In this document: positions 20,063 to 28,536 of the stretch, one piece after another
Numbering within the stretch: the stretch's first letter is position 1
Layout of the letters: each line of letters opens with the position of its first letter
Assembly: GCA_963844845.1 (NCBI GenBank)
Contig: CAWJPW010000008.1
Coordinates: forward strand, 682,001-746,000
Length of the DNA stretch: 64,000 nt
Source of the DNA: CAWJPW01 sp963844845
GTDB lineage: Bacteria; Acidobacteriota; Thermoanaerobaculia; Thermoanaerobaculales; Sulfomarinibacteraceae
Direction: 5' to 3'
The notes under the pieces: generated by a model
What the model was told of the DNA's origin: nothing
Databases searched by the model: none
Seen by the model: the letters and a program-made list of their open reading frames with translations, nothing else
Position numbers and translations under genes: made by a program

Positions 20063-20356
20063 ATGAACAAGACCGAGATGGCCATGAAGCTTGCGAAGAA
20101 ATCCGGCCTCAGTCAAGGGAAGGCGGCGGAGATTCTCGACGTCCTCTTCTCGGCGCAGCCCGGCAAGGGTATCGTCGCCACCGCGCTGGACGCGGGCGAG
20201 AAGGTGACGATTCCGGGGTTCGGCACCTTCGCCACCAAGCAGCGCGGTCAGCGCCAGGGCCGCAACCCGGCCACCGGCGCCACCATTACCATCCCCAAGA
20301 AGAACTACGTCTATTTCCGCGCCGGCAAGACCCTGCGCGAGCGCCTCGAGAAGTAG
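20063..20356 (+). CDS. HU/IHF-family DNA-binding protein
   Basis: 97-aa histone-like protein that bends and compacts DNA as a dimer. Family blocks: MNKTEMAMKLAKKSGLS at the N-terminus, VTIPGFGTFATKQR, GRNPATGATITIP (the DNA-inserting beta arm with the conserved Pro) and the C-terminal FRAGKTLRERL. ATG 20063 follows GGGAGG; the preceding TTG would only add one Met. Own promoter upstream and a strong hairpin terminator downstream, so a monocistronic, probably highly expressed gene. Confidence 0.94.
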   Translation: MNKTEMAMKLAKKSGLSQGKAAEILDVLFSAQPGKGIVATALDAGEKVTIPGFGTFATKQRGQRQGRNPATGATITIPKKNYVYFRAGKTLRERLEK

Positions 20357-20407
20357 GCGCACGAGGGAGGTCGGCGGGCTCGCCCGCCGACCCGCATGAC
20401 GCGACAC

Positions 20408-20431
20408 GGCCGAGCCCGGGAGGGCTCGGCC
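20408..20431 (+). terminator. Terminator of the HU gene
   Basis: 10-bp perfect stem (GGCCGAGCCC with GGGCTCGGCC), 4-base loop, followed by TTGTC. A second 8-bp hairpin (TCGGCGGG with CCCGCCGA, 20371-20390) sits just before it. The U-tract is short, but position fits. Confidence 0.65.
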
Positions 20432-20456
20432 TTGTCATGTGCCGCTCGGTGCGGGC

Positions 20457-22397
20457 TCAGCGCTGCCGGAACGAGTACGGGATCGCCACGGTCGCCGTCG
20501 TCTTGATCTTTACGCCGTCCTTGGTGCCGGGGCGAAAGACGTACTTCCGCACGGCTGCCATGGCCGCCTGGGGAATGCCGAAGCCGTCGTCGTCGGCGCG
20601 CAGCACCTTGACGTCTTCCACGCGGCCGTTGGCGTTGACCGTCGCTTGGATGATCACCACCCCCCGCCGACGGGAGTAGATTGCCACCCGCGGCCATGAC
20701 ACCTGCTGGTCCTTGAGGACCACCGGCTGGGTGTCGATCATGGTGGCCGGGAGCTCCATGTTTTCGCTCACCTGGAAGGGCGTTGGCACAGCGGCGGGCG
20801 CCTCTCGGGTCTGCGCCGGTGCGGCAGTGGCGGTCGTTGGCGCGGCCGCGGGCTCGCCTGCGGGCTGCGGCGCGGGGCGAACGGGCGCCGCAACGGGCGG
20901 CTCGACGGACGCCGCCGCGGTGGGCGTGGGCTGGGCCGCCAGCTTCTGGCGGACCTCGTCCATGCGCTTCTGGCGCTCCTGCTGGAGAGCGCTCTCCTGC
21001 TTCTGCTTGGCTTCCTCGGCGGCGGCCAGCTGTCTCTGCAGCTGCTCCTGGGTCTGCCGCTGCTCGGTGCTGAGCCGGCTGCTGCCGCCGCCCTTCTGCA
21101 TCTCCTTGAGCTGCCCCTGGAGGTTCTCGATCTGGCTCTGGCGGGCAGTGAGCTCCTGGCGGATCGAGGACTCCTTCTCGGCCATGAGCTGGGCCACCTG
21201 CGCCTGCACCATGGTCTCGAGCTTGGCATGCTCGGCGTCCTGCTTGGCTTGGACCTCCTCCGCCGTGGGTGTGGGTGCCAGCACCGGCTGCTGCTCCTGG
21301 GCCCGGCCAAGAAAGAGGTACACACTGCCGGCGCCCAGCACCAGCGCCGCAGCGGCGAGGGCGAGCCAGATCAGACGGCTGCCGCCACCGGTCTGGGGCG
21401 GCCCGCTGGCGAGCTCCTCCTCCACCGGTTCGGGCTCGGGCCGGAGGTGGGCGGCGACATCCACCTCCCCCTCCTCGACACGGGCGCGTTCCTCGGCCTC
21501 AATGTCGGCGCGGAAGAGCCGGTCCATGAAGAGGGCGAGGTTGAACGTGGTCGGGCTGTAGGCCCCACCGTAGAGCAGCTTGTCCAGCTCCTTCTTGAAG
21601 TCGGCAGCGGAGGAGAACCGCTCCTCGGGCCGGGGCGCCAGAGCGCGGCGCAGCACGGTCAGGATGTCGGCGGGAACCGGTCCCTCATCGAAGGCCAGCT
21701 CGGCAGCCTCCAGGGCGGCGGGGCGCTCCGCCGGCTCGGCCGGCAGCGCCTCGCCGGTGAGGAGGTGGTAGAGGATTGCGCCCAGTGAGTAGACGTCGCC
21801 GCGCTTGCTCGAGCTGCGCGCCACCAGCACCTCGGGGGCCAAATACGGGAGGCAGCTGGCGGCCCCGGCTTGGTCCAGCACCTCAAGCAGCTGGTCGGCC
21901 ATGCCAAAGCCGGCGACCACCGCCTCGCCGTCGGTGCTCACCACGATCAAGGCCGGGTGCAGGAAGCCATGGATCAAGGACTGGCCCTCGAGGTCCACGG
22001 CGAGCGCCGACGACAAGGCGAGCGCCAGCTTCTCCATGATCAGGAGGGCGTTGTCGACCGGCACCGGGAAGCCCTCGTCGCGGGTCCGGTTGAGAACCTC
22101 GGAAAGGGGCTGCCCGGGGGCGTAGTCGAAGGCGATGGCGGGCACGCCGTCCTCGGCGAAGCAGCGCGGATGGGCGGCGACGTTGGCGGCGTGCAGATGC
22201 TCACCCACCAGGTTGCCGGTCTCGCAACGACCGCGGAGGTCGTCCTGCGGCAGGCCGGCGGCGTCGAACACTCGGAGCCAGACGGCCCGGCGCACTCCGG
22301 TCCTGTCGAACTCGCCGGCGCGGTAGAGATGCCCGAGAGCATCTGCGGCCGCCTCGTGGAACAGGAGGTAGGAGCCGAAGGTCCGGTACTGTGTCAT
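20457..22397 (-). CDS. Pseudokinase-TonB fusion protein
   Basis: 646-aa protein of unusual build. Residues 1-275 follow the Ser/Thr kinase fold in the C-lobe (YLAPEVL, DVYSLGAILYHLLTG), but catalytic motifs are lost: no glycine loop, R42 in place of the ATP-binding Lys (VWLRVF), HGFLHP instead of HRD (143-148) and GFG instead of DFG (163-165). A transmembrane helix at about 342-364 leads to a coiled coil (about 370-510), a Pro/Ala linker and a C-terminal TonB_C-like domain (about 560-646: VIIQATVNANGRVEDVKVL). ATG 22397 follows GGAGG. A kinase-derived cytoplasmic sensor coupled to a periplasmic TonB-like arm is the simplest reading. Confidence 0.85.
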   Translation of the reverse strand: MTQYRTFGSYLLFHEAAADALGHLYRAGEFDRTGVRRAVWLRVFDAAGLPQDDLRGRCETGNLVGEHLHAANVAAHPRCFAEDGVPAIAFDYAPGQPLSEVLNRTRDEGFPVPVDNALLIMEKLALALSSALAVDLEGQSLIHGFLHPALIVVSTDGEAVVAGFGMADQLLEVLDQAGAASCLPYLAPEVLVARSSSKRGDVYSLGAILYHLLTGEALPAEPAERPAALEAAELAFDEGPVPADILTVLRRALAPRPEERFSSAADFKKELDKLLYGGAYSPTTFNLALFMDRLFRADIEAEERARVEEGEVDVAAHLRPEPEPVEEELASGPPQTGGGSRLIWLALAAAALVLGAGSVYLFLGRAQEQQPVLAPTPTAEEVQAKQDAEHAKLETMVQAQVAQLMAEKESSIRQELTARQSQIENLQGQLKEMQKGGGSSRLSTEQRQTQEQLQRQLAAAEEAKQKQESALQQERQKRMDEVRQKLAAQPTPTAAASVEPPVAAPVRPAPQPAGEPAAAPTTATAAPAQTREAPAAVPTPFQVSENMELPATMIDTQPVVLKDQQVSWPRVAIYSRRRGVVIIQATVNANGRVEDVKVLRADDDGFGIPQAAMAAVRKYVFRPGTKDGVKIKTTATVAIPYSFRQR

Positions 22398-22441
22398 GAG
22401 AATCCTCCAGTTACGAAAGCTACCATCGGCGCTCGGACGGG

Positions 22442-23428
22442 TCAACGACGCGACTTGCGAAGACGCGCCACAGCACGGTTGTGCTCTTGCAGGGTGGCCG
22501 AGAACTGGTGGCCGCCCGAGGGGCTGGCCACGAAGTAAAGGAACCGCGTGCGCTCGGGGGTGAGGGCGGCGCGCAGAGCGCGGCGGCCCGGGGAATCGAT
22601 GGGGCCCGGCGGCAGCCCCGGGTAACGATACGTGTTGTACGGGTCGTCGAGCTGCAGGTCCGCGCGCAGCAGGGAGCCCTTCCAGAGGCCGTGGCGCTTG
22701 AGCGCGTAGACCACGGTCGGGTCGCACTGGAGCAGCATGCCTCTTCGCAGGCGGTTGAGGAAGACGCCGGCGATGCGTGGGCGCTCATCCGGGACGGCTG
22801 TCTCGGCCTCCACCAGGGAAGCCAGAGTGGTGACCTGGAGGGGGGTGCCCCAGGAGCTCCCGACGTGCTCGTTCTCCTCCGACCACACGCGCTGGAAGCG
22901 CTCCACCAGGTGGCGGGCCGCCGTCGCAGCATCGGTGCCGGCGGCGAACTGGTAGGTGTCCGGGAAGAGAAAGCCTTCCAGCGAGGGGGCGTCGGGCGCC
23001 AGGTCGGTGATCCACTCGGTGTGGGTGAGCGCCTGCGCCCAGCTGACGCGGTCACCGATGCCGGCGGCGGTGAAGGCGTCCACAATACCGGCGAGGTCGG
23101 TGCCCTCAGGAACCGTCACGGAGACCGTTTCGACCTCGCCGTCGAGGAGACGATCCAATGCCTCCCGAGGTGTGGTGCGGGGCGGGAAGCGGTAAAGGCC
23201 GTAGCGCAGGCCGCGGGTGGAGGCGGCGGCCCGCAGGTAGAGACGGCCGACCAGCGGCACGGGAAGAAGACCCTCGTCGTGGAGACGGGCGAGCACCACG
23301 CCGGCAGGGGCTCCGGGAGCTACCGCGAGCTCTACCGTGCGGTGCGGGCCCGGGCGCAGGAGGGACCAGGCGAGGCCGGCAACCCCGGCGAGACCGGCGA
23401 GCACCACAAGGACGAGGAGGCGCCTCAC
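22442..23428 (-). CDS. mltG: Endolytic murein transglycosylase MltG
   Basis: Membrane-anchored lytic transglycosylase that cuts nascent peptidoglycan strands. 328 aa: N-terminal transmembrane segment (residues 3-20), LysM-like region, then the YceG fold with catalytic Glu in LASLVEAET, and the conserved LLQCDPTVVYAL and YNTYRYPGLPPGPI. GTG 23428 overlaps the ruvX stop (GTGA); the longer frame upstream is antisense shadow. ruvX-mltG pairing is common. Confidence 0.94.
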   Translation of the reverse strand: MRRLLVLVVLAGLAGVAGLAWSLLRPGPHRTVELAVAPGAPAGVVLARLHDEGLLPVPLVGRLYLRAAASTRGLRYGLYRFPPRTTPREALDRLLDGEVETVSVTVPEGTDLAGIVDAFTAAGIGDRVSWAQALTHTEWITDLAPDAPSLEGFLFPDTYQFAAGTDAATAARHLVERFQRVWSEENEHVGSSWGTPLQVTTLASLVEAETAVPDERPRIAGVFLNRLRRGMLLQCDPTVVYALKRHGLWKGSLLRADLQLDDPYNTYRYPGLPPGPIDSPGRRALRAALTPERTRFLYFVASPSGGHQFSATLQEHNRAVARLRKSRR

Positions 23429-23823
23429 GCGAGCTCCGCCAGGTACTCCTCTAGGAGAACCTGGGCGGCGAGGTCGTCCACCGGCTGGCGTGGAGCGCGG
23501 CCGGCGGCGCGGGCCCGGCGGCGGGCCTCGTCGGTGGTGAGCAGCTCGGGTTGCAGGCGCACCGTGACACCATCGGCCGCGAGCAGCCGGGCGAGGGCGT
23601 GACTGCGGGCGCAAGCCGGCGTGAGGGTACCGTCGACGGCGGTCGGCAGGCCAATGACGGCCACCTCACAGGATGCCTCGGCGAGGGTGCGAACCACGAT
23701 CACGGCCGCCTCCCGCGCGCCGCTGCACGGCACCACCCGCAAGGGGCTGGCGACACCGGTGGCGTCATCGCCCACCGCGAGGCCCACGCGCTTGCCGCCG
23801 GGATCGACCCCGAGGTATCGCAT
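23425..23823 (-). CDS. ruvX: RuvX/YqgF-family putative pre-16S rRNA nuclease
   Basis: RNase H-like fold protein, 132 aa. Acidic metal ligands are in GVDPGGKRVG (D7) and near the C-terminus in VDDLAAQVLLEEYL; VIGLP and LTTDEA are further family marks. The family is annotated as Holliday-junction resolvase-like but has been linked to 16S rRNA 5'-end maturation. ATG 23823. First gene of the ruvX-mltG pair. Confidence 0.92.
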   Translation of the reverse strand: MRYLGVDPGGKRVGLAVGDDATGVASPLRVVPCSGAREAAVIVVRTLAEASCEVAVIGLPTAVDGTLTPACARSHALARLLAADGVTVRLQPELLTTDEARRRARAAGRAPRQPVDDLAAQVLLEEYLAELA

Positions 23824-23970
23824 GCAATCATTTTACGGGAGGCCGCTAAGGTCTCGACGGGCTACAATACGCGATGAGCTTCGCCCCCGAGCTGCGCAGG
23901 AGCGCGGCACGTCGGCACCGGCGCTGCGTGGAGTGGCGCCGGATTCGAGATCCGCACTGGAGGAGGACCA

Positions 23971-25158
23971 ATGCAGCAGGACGACATCGTGATCCTCAGC
24001 GCCGCCCGGACCCCGGTGGGTTCTTTCCTCGGCGCCTTTGCGAGCCTGCCGGCACCGCGTTTGGGTGCCGCCGCAATCGTCGGCGCGCTGGGTCGGGCCG
24101 GGCTCCGGCCGGACCAGGTCGACGAAGTGATCATGGGCAACGTGCTCCAGGCCGGCGTGGGCCAGGCGCCCGCCCGCCAGGCGTCGATCCACGCGGGGGT
24201 GCCCGTCGCTGCCGGGGCGGTCACGGTGCACAAGGTGTGTGCGTCGGGCCTCAAGGCGGTGATCCTCGCGGCCAACGACATTCGCTGTGGCGACTACAAG
24301 CTGGCGGTGGCGGGAGGCATGGAGAACATGTCGTTGGCCCCCTACCTGCTGCCCAAGGGGCGCACCGGCTACCGCCTGGGGAACGGGGAGCTTGTCGACC
24401 ACCTGGTCTACGATGGGCTCTGGGATCCTTATGGCAACAAGCACATGGGCAGCTGCGCCGAGACGTGCGCACGCAAGTACGGCTTCAGCCGTGAGGAGCA
24501 GGACGACTTCGCACGGCGATCCTACGAACGCGCCCAGCGTGCAGTGGAGGATGGCACCTTCGCCGCGGAGATCGTGCCGGTGGAGGTCCCCGGGCGCCGC
24601 GGCGGGAGCACGCTGGTGGAGCGGGACGAGGAGCCGTTCCGCACCGACGTGGCGAAGATGGCGAAGCTCAGGCCCGCGTTCGAGCGGGAGGGCACGGTGA
24701 CGGCCGGCAATGCCTCCACCATCAACGACGGCGGCGCCGCTCTGGTGGTGACCTCGGCGGCGCACGCTCGCGAGCTCGGGATCACGCCGCTGGCTCGTGT
24801 CGTCGCGCACGCCACCGCGTCGCAGGAGCCGGAGTGGTTCACCACCGCTCCGGTGGGCGCGATCCGTGCGGTGTGCGAGCGGGCGGGTCTCGCCCTGGGC
24901 GACATCGACGCCTTCGAGATCAACGAAGCATTCGCGGTGGTTGCGCTCGCCGCCATCCGCGAGCTCGAGCTCGACCCCGACAAGGTCAACGTCTTTGGCG
25001 GCGCCGTGGCGCTGGGCCACCCCATCGGCGCCTCGGGGGCGCGGATCCTGACAACCCTGCTGAACGTCATGAGCCGCCGTGGCGGCCGCTACGGCTGCGT
25101 CGCCATCTGCAACGGCGGCGGTGAGGCGGTGGCCATGGTCGTCGAGCGGCCGGCCTGA
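23971..25158 (+). CDS. Acetyl-CoA acetyltransferase (thiolase)
   Basis: Biosynthetic-type thiolase joining two acetyl-CoA or cleaving 3-ketoacyl-CoA. 395 aa. Nucleophilic Cys in VHKVCASGLKAV (about residue 90), catalytic His in GHPIGASGARIL, and the second Cys in AICNGGGEA. INEAFAVVALA is intact. ATG 23971 follows AGGAGG. Upstream TACAAT at 23863-23868 may be its -10. The next gene, lptD, starts 10 bases downstream but is functionally unrelated. Exact substrate (acetoacetyl-CoA or longer) is not determinable. Confidence 0.93.
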   Translation: MQQDDIVILSAARTPVGSFLGAFASLPAPRLGAAAIVGALGRAGLRPDQVDEVIMGNVLQAGVGQAPARQASIHAGVPVAAGAVTVHKVCASGLKAVILAANDIRCGDYKLAVAGGMENMSLAPYLLPKGRTGYRLGNGELVDHLVYDGLWDPYGNKHMGSCAETCARKYGFSREEQDDFARRSYERAQRAVEDGTFAAEIVPVEVPGRRGGSTLVERDEEPFRTDVAKMAKLRPAFEREGTVTAGNASTINDGGAALVVTSAAHARELGITPLARVVAHATASQEPEWFTTAPVGAIRAVCERAGLALGDIDAFEINEAFAVVALAAIRELELDPDKVNVFGGAVALGHPIGASGARILTTLLNVMSRRGGRYGCVAICNGGGEAVAMVVERPA

Positions 25159-25168
25159 GATCGCGGCG

Positions 25169-27289
25169 GTGGCGCGAGCTTCCTTCGCCATCGTGCTCGC
25201 CCTCCTGCTGGCGGCCGTCGGCTTCGCCGGCGAGACCCGGCAGGAGGGAGCGGTGACCCTCCACGCCGACCGCCAGGAGTGGGTGCAGGGCAGCATGGTG
25301 CGCTACGAGGGCGACGTCGAGATCCTCTACCAGGACGTCAAGATCACCTGCGATGTCCTCGAGCTGGACACCCAGAGCATGGAGCTGGTGGCCCGCGGGA
25401 ACGTGATCCTCGACCAGGGCCCGCGCCGTCTCGTGGCGAGCGAGGCGCAGTACAACCTACGCACCAAGACGGGGACCTTCCACGACGCCAAGGGCGCCAT
25501 GGCGCCCACCTATTACTTCACCGGCGCCGAGGTGGAGAAGCTGGACGAGACCCACTTCCGGCTCAAGGACGCCACCTTCACCGCCTGCGAGCCAGAGGAT
25601 GGCAAGAGCCCGCCCTGGCAGTTCCACGTGCGCCGTGCGCTGCTCGAGGAGGAGGGCTACGGTCGCTTCCACGGCACCGCAGTGGAGGTGAAGGGTGTGC
25701 CCATCTTCTACCTCCCCTACCTGCTCTGGCCGGTGAAGACCGAGCGCACCAGCGGCCTGTTGGTGCCCAGCTTCGGCTACTCGAACCTCCGCGGGACCTA
25801 CATGGGGAACGCCCTCTACCTGGCGCTGGCACGCTCCTACGACACCACGATCTACCTCGACACCTACTCCAAAGGGGACGTCGGCGTGGGCTCCGAGTGG
25901 CGTTGGGCACCCGAGGAGAATGCCTTCGGCGAGATCGATCTCTACACCATCCGTAACCGGGCGAAGGGCGCCTGGGAGTGGCGGGTCAACGGCCGGCACC
26001 GCCAGGACGACTTTCACGGCTTTCGTCTCCTGGCGGAGGTCCACGACGTCTCCGACCTTGACTTCTTCCGCGAGTTCGAGCGCTCTTTCGACCGCAACAC
26101 GATGCGGTCGCTGTACTCGTACGTGTACCTGACGCGCTCGAGAGGGATGTACTCCCTCAACCTGCGCCTGGACCGACGGACCACCTTCTTCTCGAACAGC
26201 GACATCGTCCTCAACCAGCTGCCTGAGCTGGAGCTCCGGGTGCGCCCAACGCGGGTGGGCCGCAGCTCCCTGTACTGGTCGCTGCTGTCTTCGGCCAATA
26301 TCTTCAGCGTCGATCGCGGCGGCGACCTCAAGGCGACCTACGGGCGCGCGGACGCCTTTCCCCAGGTCAGCTACAGCCTCCCGGGGCCGCCGTGGCTCAG
26401 CATCACCCCGCGGGCCGGTGTTCGCGGCACCTACTACACGTCGCGCTACAGCGCGGACCGGAGATCATTCGAGAGTGAAGGGATCGACCGCTCCTACGCG
26501 GCTGCCGGCATCGACATCGTCGGCCCGTCCTTCTCACGCATCTTCAACCGTGAGATCGGCCCCTACACCCGCTTCAAGCACCTCATCGAGCCCCGTTTCG
26601 AGTACAGCTACGTATCGGACGTGGGCGACACCTCGCGCATCCCGCTGTTCGACGAGGTTGACTCCACCCTGGTGACCAACCGGGTGCGGGTGACCCTCGC
26701 CAACCGACTGCTGGCGCGGACGACGAAGTCGCTAGGCGCCCGCGAGCTGGCCTCGCTGGAGGTGTCGCAGGACTACTCCTTCTCCGACGCCCTGACGCGG
26801 TCGGCTGCGGGAGACCGCACCAGCCAGCGGGGTCCCCTGGGAGTCGCCCTCCGCCTCACGCCGGTCACCGGCGTGTACGTGGACGCCCGTGCGAGCTACG
26901 ACGCGCTGTTTGCCAACCTGCGCTCGACCTCCCTGTCGGCCTCACTGTCGCACGGCCCGGAGTCCTTCAACCTCACCTGGTACCAAGGCTATAACGGCGA
27001 GACGGGGATCCGTACCTCGTCGCAGGTGCGCACAGCGGTGGGTGTGGGCGGCGGCGATCACCCGTTCCGCGTCGACCTCGAGGTGGCCTACGACGTGGAG
27101 CAGCGCAGGTTCCAGCAGCAGAGAGTCATCGGGCGATACCAGGGAAGCTGTTGGGGGCTCACCATGGAGTACCGCGACCTGCGCTTCGGGACCTACCCCT
27201 CGCGGGACTACCGCATCTCGGTGGATTTCAAGGGGGTCGGTCGCCTCCTCAACATCCAGGGCGGCCTGAGTAGTCTGTCGAACCCGTAA
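25169..27289 (+). CDS. lptD: LPS-assembly outer-membrane protein LptD
   Basis: Beta-barrel translocon that inserts LPS into the outer leaflet. 706 aa from GTG 25169, giving a signal peptide (SFAIVLALLLAAVGFAGE). Residues about 28-120 form the periplasmic LptA-like jellyroll (ADRQEWVQGSMVRYEGDVEI, LDTQSMELVARGNVIL), followed by the LptD block VKGVPIFYLPYLLWPVKTER and a long aromatic, beta-rich barrel to the C-terminus. The frame runs upstream into the thiolase gene, but there is no signal peptide there. With lpxC it supports a full LPS pathway. Ends at the border of the accessory island. Confidence 0.9.
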   Translation: MARASFAIVLALLLAAVGFAGETRQEGAVTLHADRQEWVQGSMVRYEGDVEILYQDVKITCDVLELDTQSMELVARGNVILDQGPRRLVASEAQYNLRTKTGTFHDAKGAMAPTYYFTGAEVEKLDETHFRLKDATFTACEPEDGKSPPWQFHVRRALLEEEGYGRFHGTAVEVKGVPIFYLPYLLWPVKTERTSGLLVPSFGYSNLRGTYMGNALYLALARSYDTTIYLDTYSKGDVGVGSEWRWAPEENAFGEIDLYTIRNRAKGAWEWRVNGRHRQDDFHGFRLLAEVHDVSDLDFFREFERSFDRNTMRSLYSYVYLTRSRGMYSLNLRLDRRTTFFSNSDIVLNQLPELELRVRPTRVGRSSLYWSLLSSANIFSVDRGGDLKATYGRADAFPQVSYSLPGPPWLSITPRAGVRGTYYTSRYSADRRSFESEGIDRSYAAAGIDIVGPSFSRIFNREIGPYTRFKHLIEPRFEYSYVSDVGDTSRIPLFDEVDSTLVTNRVRVTLANRLLARTTKSLGARELASLEVSQDYSFSDALTRSAAGDRTSQRGPLGVALRLTPVTGVYVDARASYDALFANLRSTSLSASLSHGPESFNLTWYQGYNGETGIRTSSQVRTAVGVGGGDHPFRVDLEVAYDVEQRRFQQQRVIGRYQGSCWGLTMEYRDLRFGTYPSRDYRISVDFKGVGRLLNIQGGLSSLSNP

Positions 27290-27309
27290 AAGGTAACGCA
27301 ATTATCCAC

Positions 27310-27338
27310 TTGACAAAGCACGACCGCTGCCCTACATT
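27310..27338 (+). promoter_or_regulatory. Transposase promoter
   Basis: TTGACA at 27310-27315, 17-bp spacer, TACATT at 27333-27338. It lies 18 bases before the ATG at 27356, inside the presumed left end of the element. Confidence 0.6.
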
Positions 27339-27355
27339 AGATGTGGGAGCAAGAG

Positions 27356-28291
27356 ATGCAAGTCACCAACATCAACCTCGCCACCATCCTCAGCATGACG
27401 GAAGAGCAGGCTCGCGACATGCTTGAGGCGATTCGCTGGCCGAACGGAGTCACCTGCGCGCACTGCGGCAGCGACCATGTCACGCACCTTGAGGGATCGA
27501 AGCATCGCCCCGGCGTGTACCAGTGCAACACCTGCCGCGAGCAGTTCACCGTGACTGTTGGCACAGTGCTTCATCGCTCCAGACTCCCGCTCACCAAGTG
27601 GATTGCTGCGTTCTTCCTTCTCTGCACAAGCAAGAAAGGCGTTAGCGCACTCCAGCTCAAGCGCCAGCTCGGCATCGGCAGCTATCAAACAGCGTGGCAC
27701 CTCGCGCACCGCATCCGTCTTGCCATGACCGAGGGACCACTGAGTGAGCTGATGGGTCAGAACGGTGGCACCGTTGAAGCGGACGAGACCTATGTTGGTG
27801 GGAAGCCCCGCAAGGGCGGCGCTCCCCGCAAGCGTGGGCGTGGCTCACCGAAGACTCCGGTTTTCGTCCTGGTGGATCGTGAAGGCCGCGCGTACAGCAA
27901 GCCCGTGAAGCGCGTCAATGGAACGACCCTCAAGGGCGCCATCAAGGAGATGGTTGATAGTTCGGCCCGCATCTGCACCGACGAGTTTGGAGCCTACGTT
28001 GGACTCGACAAGGACTTTGATGGTGGTCACCACGTCGTTCGGCACTCAGCAAGCGAGTACAGCCGCGGTGATGTGCATGTGAACTTTGCCGAGTCCTACT
28101 TCTCGCTCTTCAAGCGCGGCATCATGGGCTCCTTCCACCACGTCAGCAAGCGGCACCTTCACCGCTACTGTGACGAGTTCAGCTTCCGGTGGTCTCACCG
28201 GAAGGAGCCCGATGGATTGCGGACGGTCATCGCGATCATGGGCGCGGAAGGAAAACGCCTAACCTACAAATCGCCAGTTGGCGTCAACTAA
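27356..28291 (+). CDS. IS1595-family (ISXO2-like) transposase
   Basis: 311-aa DDE-type transposase. N-terminal zinc ribbon CAHCGSDH...CNTCREQF (about residues 32-60), then the ISXO2 catalytic domain: first Asp in VEADETYVGGK, second in ICTDEFGAY, and the third acidic position in HVNFAESYFSLFKRGIMG. Length and motif order are complete, so it may be active. ATG 27356 is chosen over 27341 because the purine-rich GGGAGCAAGAG lies before it. Lower GC than its surroundings fits recent acquisition. Confidence 0.9.
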   Translation: MQVTNINLATILSMTEEQARDMLEAIRWPNGVTCAHCGSDHVTHLEGSKHRPGVYQCNTCREQFTVTVGTVLHRSRLPLTKWIAAFFLLCTSKKGVSALQLKRQLGIGSYQTAWHLAHRIRLAMTEGPLSELMGQNGGTVEADETYVGGKPRKGGAPRKRGRGSPKTPVFVLVDREGRAYSKPVKRVNGTTLKGAIKEMVDSSARICTDEFGAYVGLDKDFDGGHHVVRHSASEYSRGDVHVNFAESYFSLFKRGIMGSFHHVSKRHLHRYCDEFSFRWSHRKEPDGLRTVIAIMGAEGKRLTYKSPVGVN

Positions 28292-28328
28292 TGCTTGATT
28301 TCGCCGGAGTGCAGAACTATTATGGAAG

Positions 28329-28402
28329 TGGCCCCGCCGGGATTCGAACCCGGAACCCTAGGAGTAGCAATCCTCAACTCTGTCCAGTTGAGTTACGGGG
28401 CC
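28329..28402 (-). tRNA. Aberrant tRNA: Arg-like body with anticodon GCU
   Basis: 74-nt cloverleaf. Acceptor GGCCCCG with CGGGGCC, D-arm ACTC/GAGT with loop AACTGGACA (A20 present), T-arm CCGGG/CCCGG with TTCGAAT, discriminator A73. The anticodon loop is TTGCTAC, so the anticodon (28366-28368) is GCU, which reads serine AGC/AGU. Yet the variable loop is only 5 nt (GGGTT), so this is class I and cannot be a normal tRNA-Ser. Body resembles tRNA-Arg, and A20, C35 and U36 are known arginyl identity elements. Position 27:43 is a G-A mismatch. CCA is not encoded. A canonical tRNA-Ser(GCU) is at 30145. Confidence 0.8.
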
Positions 28403-28408
28403 AGAAAG

Positions 28409-28492
28409 TGGGGGCGACGGGATTCGAACCCGCAAGGCCCGGCAGCCAGCGCATTCCAAATGCGTCGCGTCTACCAATTCCGCCACACCCCC
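28409..28492 (-). tRNA. Aberrant tRNA: Leu-like class II body with anticodon UGG
   Basis: 84-nt class II cloverleaf with acceptor GGGGGTG/CGCCCCC, the typical tRNA-Leu D region TGGCGGAATTGGTAGACGC, a variable arm with 4-bp stem (GGCT/GGCC), T-arm GCGGG/CCCGT and A73, a leucine identity base. The anticodon loop is TTTGGAA, giving UGG (28456-28458), a proline anticodon. LeuRS generally ignores the anticodon, so charging with leucine is expected. A27:C43 is mismatched. CCA is not encoded. It lies 6 bases upstream of the GCU tRNA and 19 bases downstream of the winged-helix gene's stop. Confidence 0.8.
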
Positions 28493-28504
28493 GAGAATCT
28501 GATT

Positions 28505-28536
28505 GGCCGGCTCATAAGAGCCGGCCTCCTTCTTTT
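28505..28536 (+). terminator. Strong hairpin with T-tract at the end of the winged-helix gene
   Basis: GGCCGGCTC / ATAA loop / GAGCCGGCC (9-bp stem) followed on the plus strand by TCCTTCTTTT. As a plus-strand terminator it could end transposase transcripts after they cross the tRNA genes in antisense. The winged-helix stop codon lies in the loop; on the minus strand there is no T-tract, so read-through into the tRNAs is possible. Confidence 0.65.

Larger units (their letters stand above)
27290..28310 (+). mobile_element. IS1595-family insertion sequence, ends approximate
   Basis: One transposase gene with its own promoter between lptD and the tRNA pair. Base composition is clearly less GC-rich than the neighbours. 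Ends are not firm: AATTATCCACTTGAC at the left (27301-27313) and GTCAACTAATGCTTGATT at the right form only a weak inverted match (ACTTGAC versus AGTTGAC after inversion), and I could not find a convincing 8-bp target duplication. Confidence 0.6.
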
